NCBI GenBank assembly: GCA_020847095.1
Contig: JADLCR010000062.1
Location: forward strand, 1-32,541
DNA length: 32,541 nucleotides
Origin: Oligoflexia bacterium
GTDB lineage: Bacteria > Bdellovibrionota > Bdellovibrionia > JABDDW01
Direction of reading: 5' to 3'
A model generated the notes under the pieces. That model was not told where the DNA came from, searched no databases, and saw only the letters and a program-made list of their open reading frames with translations. This document shows positions 32,398 through 32,541 of this stretch, in pieces. Positions within the stretch are counted from its first letter, which is position 1; the number at the start of each line of letters is the position of its first letter. A program made the position numbers and the translations under genes.

Positions 32398-32541
32398 ATG
32401 ATGAATATGTTTTCGATCGAAAAAACCTTAAAGCTGAACGCGTCTTCTCAACGGGTATTTGCAGCTCTCACTAAGGACATCGCCAAATGGTGGTCGCCCG
32501 ATTATTTAATTGGCGGCGAAAAGGCCAAGAAGATTATCTGC
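32398..32541 (+). CDS. SRPBCC/AHSA1-domain protein, N-terminal part (runs off window)
   Basis: The ATG at 32398 is preceded by GGAAGGAG at five bases; an adjacent ATG at 32401 is an alternative. The visible 48 residues begin MMNMFSIEKTLKLNASSQRV then FAALTKDIAKWWSPDY, the N-terminal strand and WW motif of AHSA1-like (activator of Hsp90 ATPase) START-type proteins. These bind small hydrophobic ligands. The frame is open to the right edge. Confidence 0.75.
   Translation, partial: MMNMFSIEKTLKLNASSQRVFAALTKDIAKWWSPDYLIGGEKAKKIIC

Noticed and set aside
1-32541. tRNA genes, CRISPR arrays, insertion sequences or prophage modules
   Set aside because: Reading both strands showed no T-loop-like tRNA ends, no regularly spaced direct repeats of suitable length, and no transposase, integrase or phage structural proteins.

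Overview
The window looks like a piece of a Gram-negative, free-living or predatory bacterial chromosome. Several proteins carry Sec signals or lipoboxes, there is a large cysteine-rich surface protein, and cell-wall enzymes (an SLT transglycosylase, an M23 endopeptidase) sit among ordinary housekeeping genes (lon, a tRNA dihydrouridine synthase, a DEAD-box helicase, a CDP-alcohol phosphatidyltransferase). Base composition is moderate, with a visibly GC-richer stretch in the first gene. The flavour suggests a Bdellovibrio-like lineage, but no ribosomal marker is present, so that placement is an inference. I see no tRNA, rRNA, CRISPR array, insertion sequence or prophage.

Layout. 1-4.8 kb: the 3' part of a cysteine-rich Ig-like surface protein, a lipoprotein translationally coupled to a hotdog thioesterase, and a convergent purple-acid-phosphatase-like lipoprotein. 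4.9-7.1 kb: an unrecognised two-TM protein downstream of a phosphatidylserine-synthase-like enzyme. 7.1-11 kb, plus strand: MOSC protein, Dus, SLT transglycosylase, M23 endopeptidase. 11-13.4 kb: lon. 13.5-18.2 kb: an ArnT/PMT-like glycosyltransferase, a SpoU methyltransferase, an SGNH hydrolase overlapping a membrane protein with a bactofilin-like segment, and a multi-TM conserved hypothetical. 18.2-20.8 kb: an exported PrxQ-type peroxiredoxin downstream of a NhaR-like LysR regulator, divergent from TerC. 20.8-27.9 kb: two SDR enzymes, a glutamate/dicarboxylate symporter, a CBS protein with a YgaP-like membrane protein, an HD hydrolase, a methyltransferase with a small membrane protein, and two small secreted proteins. 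28-32.5 kb: an RhlE-like helicase, a frameshifted small gene under a palindromic operator, an operon of broken thioredoxin, osmC and methyltransferase under a near-perfect promoter, a divergent PurD-like ATP-grasp ligase, and the start of an AHSA1/SRPBCC protein.

The most notable signals are: (1) a thioredoxin gene that has lost its central active-site segment yet keeps a consensus promoter packed with AT-rich repeats, upstream of an intact osmC; (2) a small frameshifted gene whose promoter -10 lies inside a perfect 19-bp palindrome; (3) several genes without a Shine-Dalgarno whose -10 element ends six bases before the start codon, as in leaderless transcripts; (4) repeated overlap of convergent genes at their stop codons, leaving no room for terminators. 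I did not find a clearly new multi-gene defence or biosynthetic system. The best candidates for new biology are these regulatory arrangements and a few unassigned envelope proteins.
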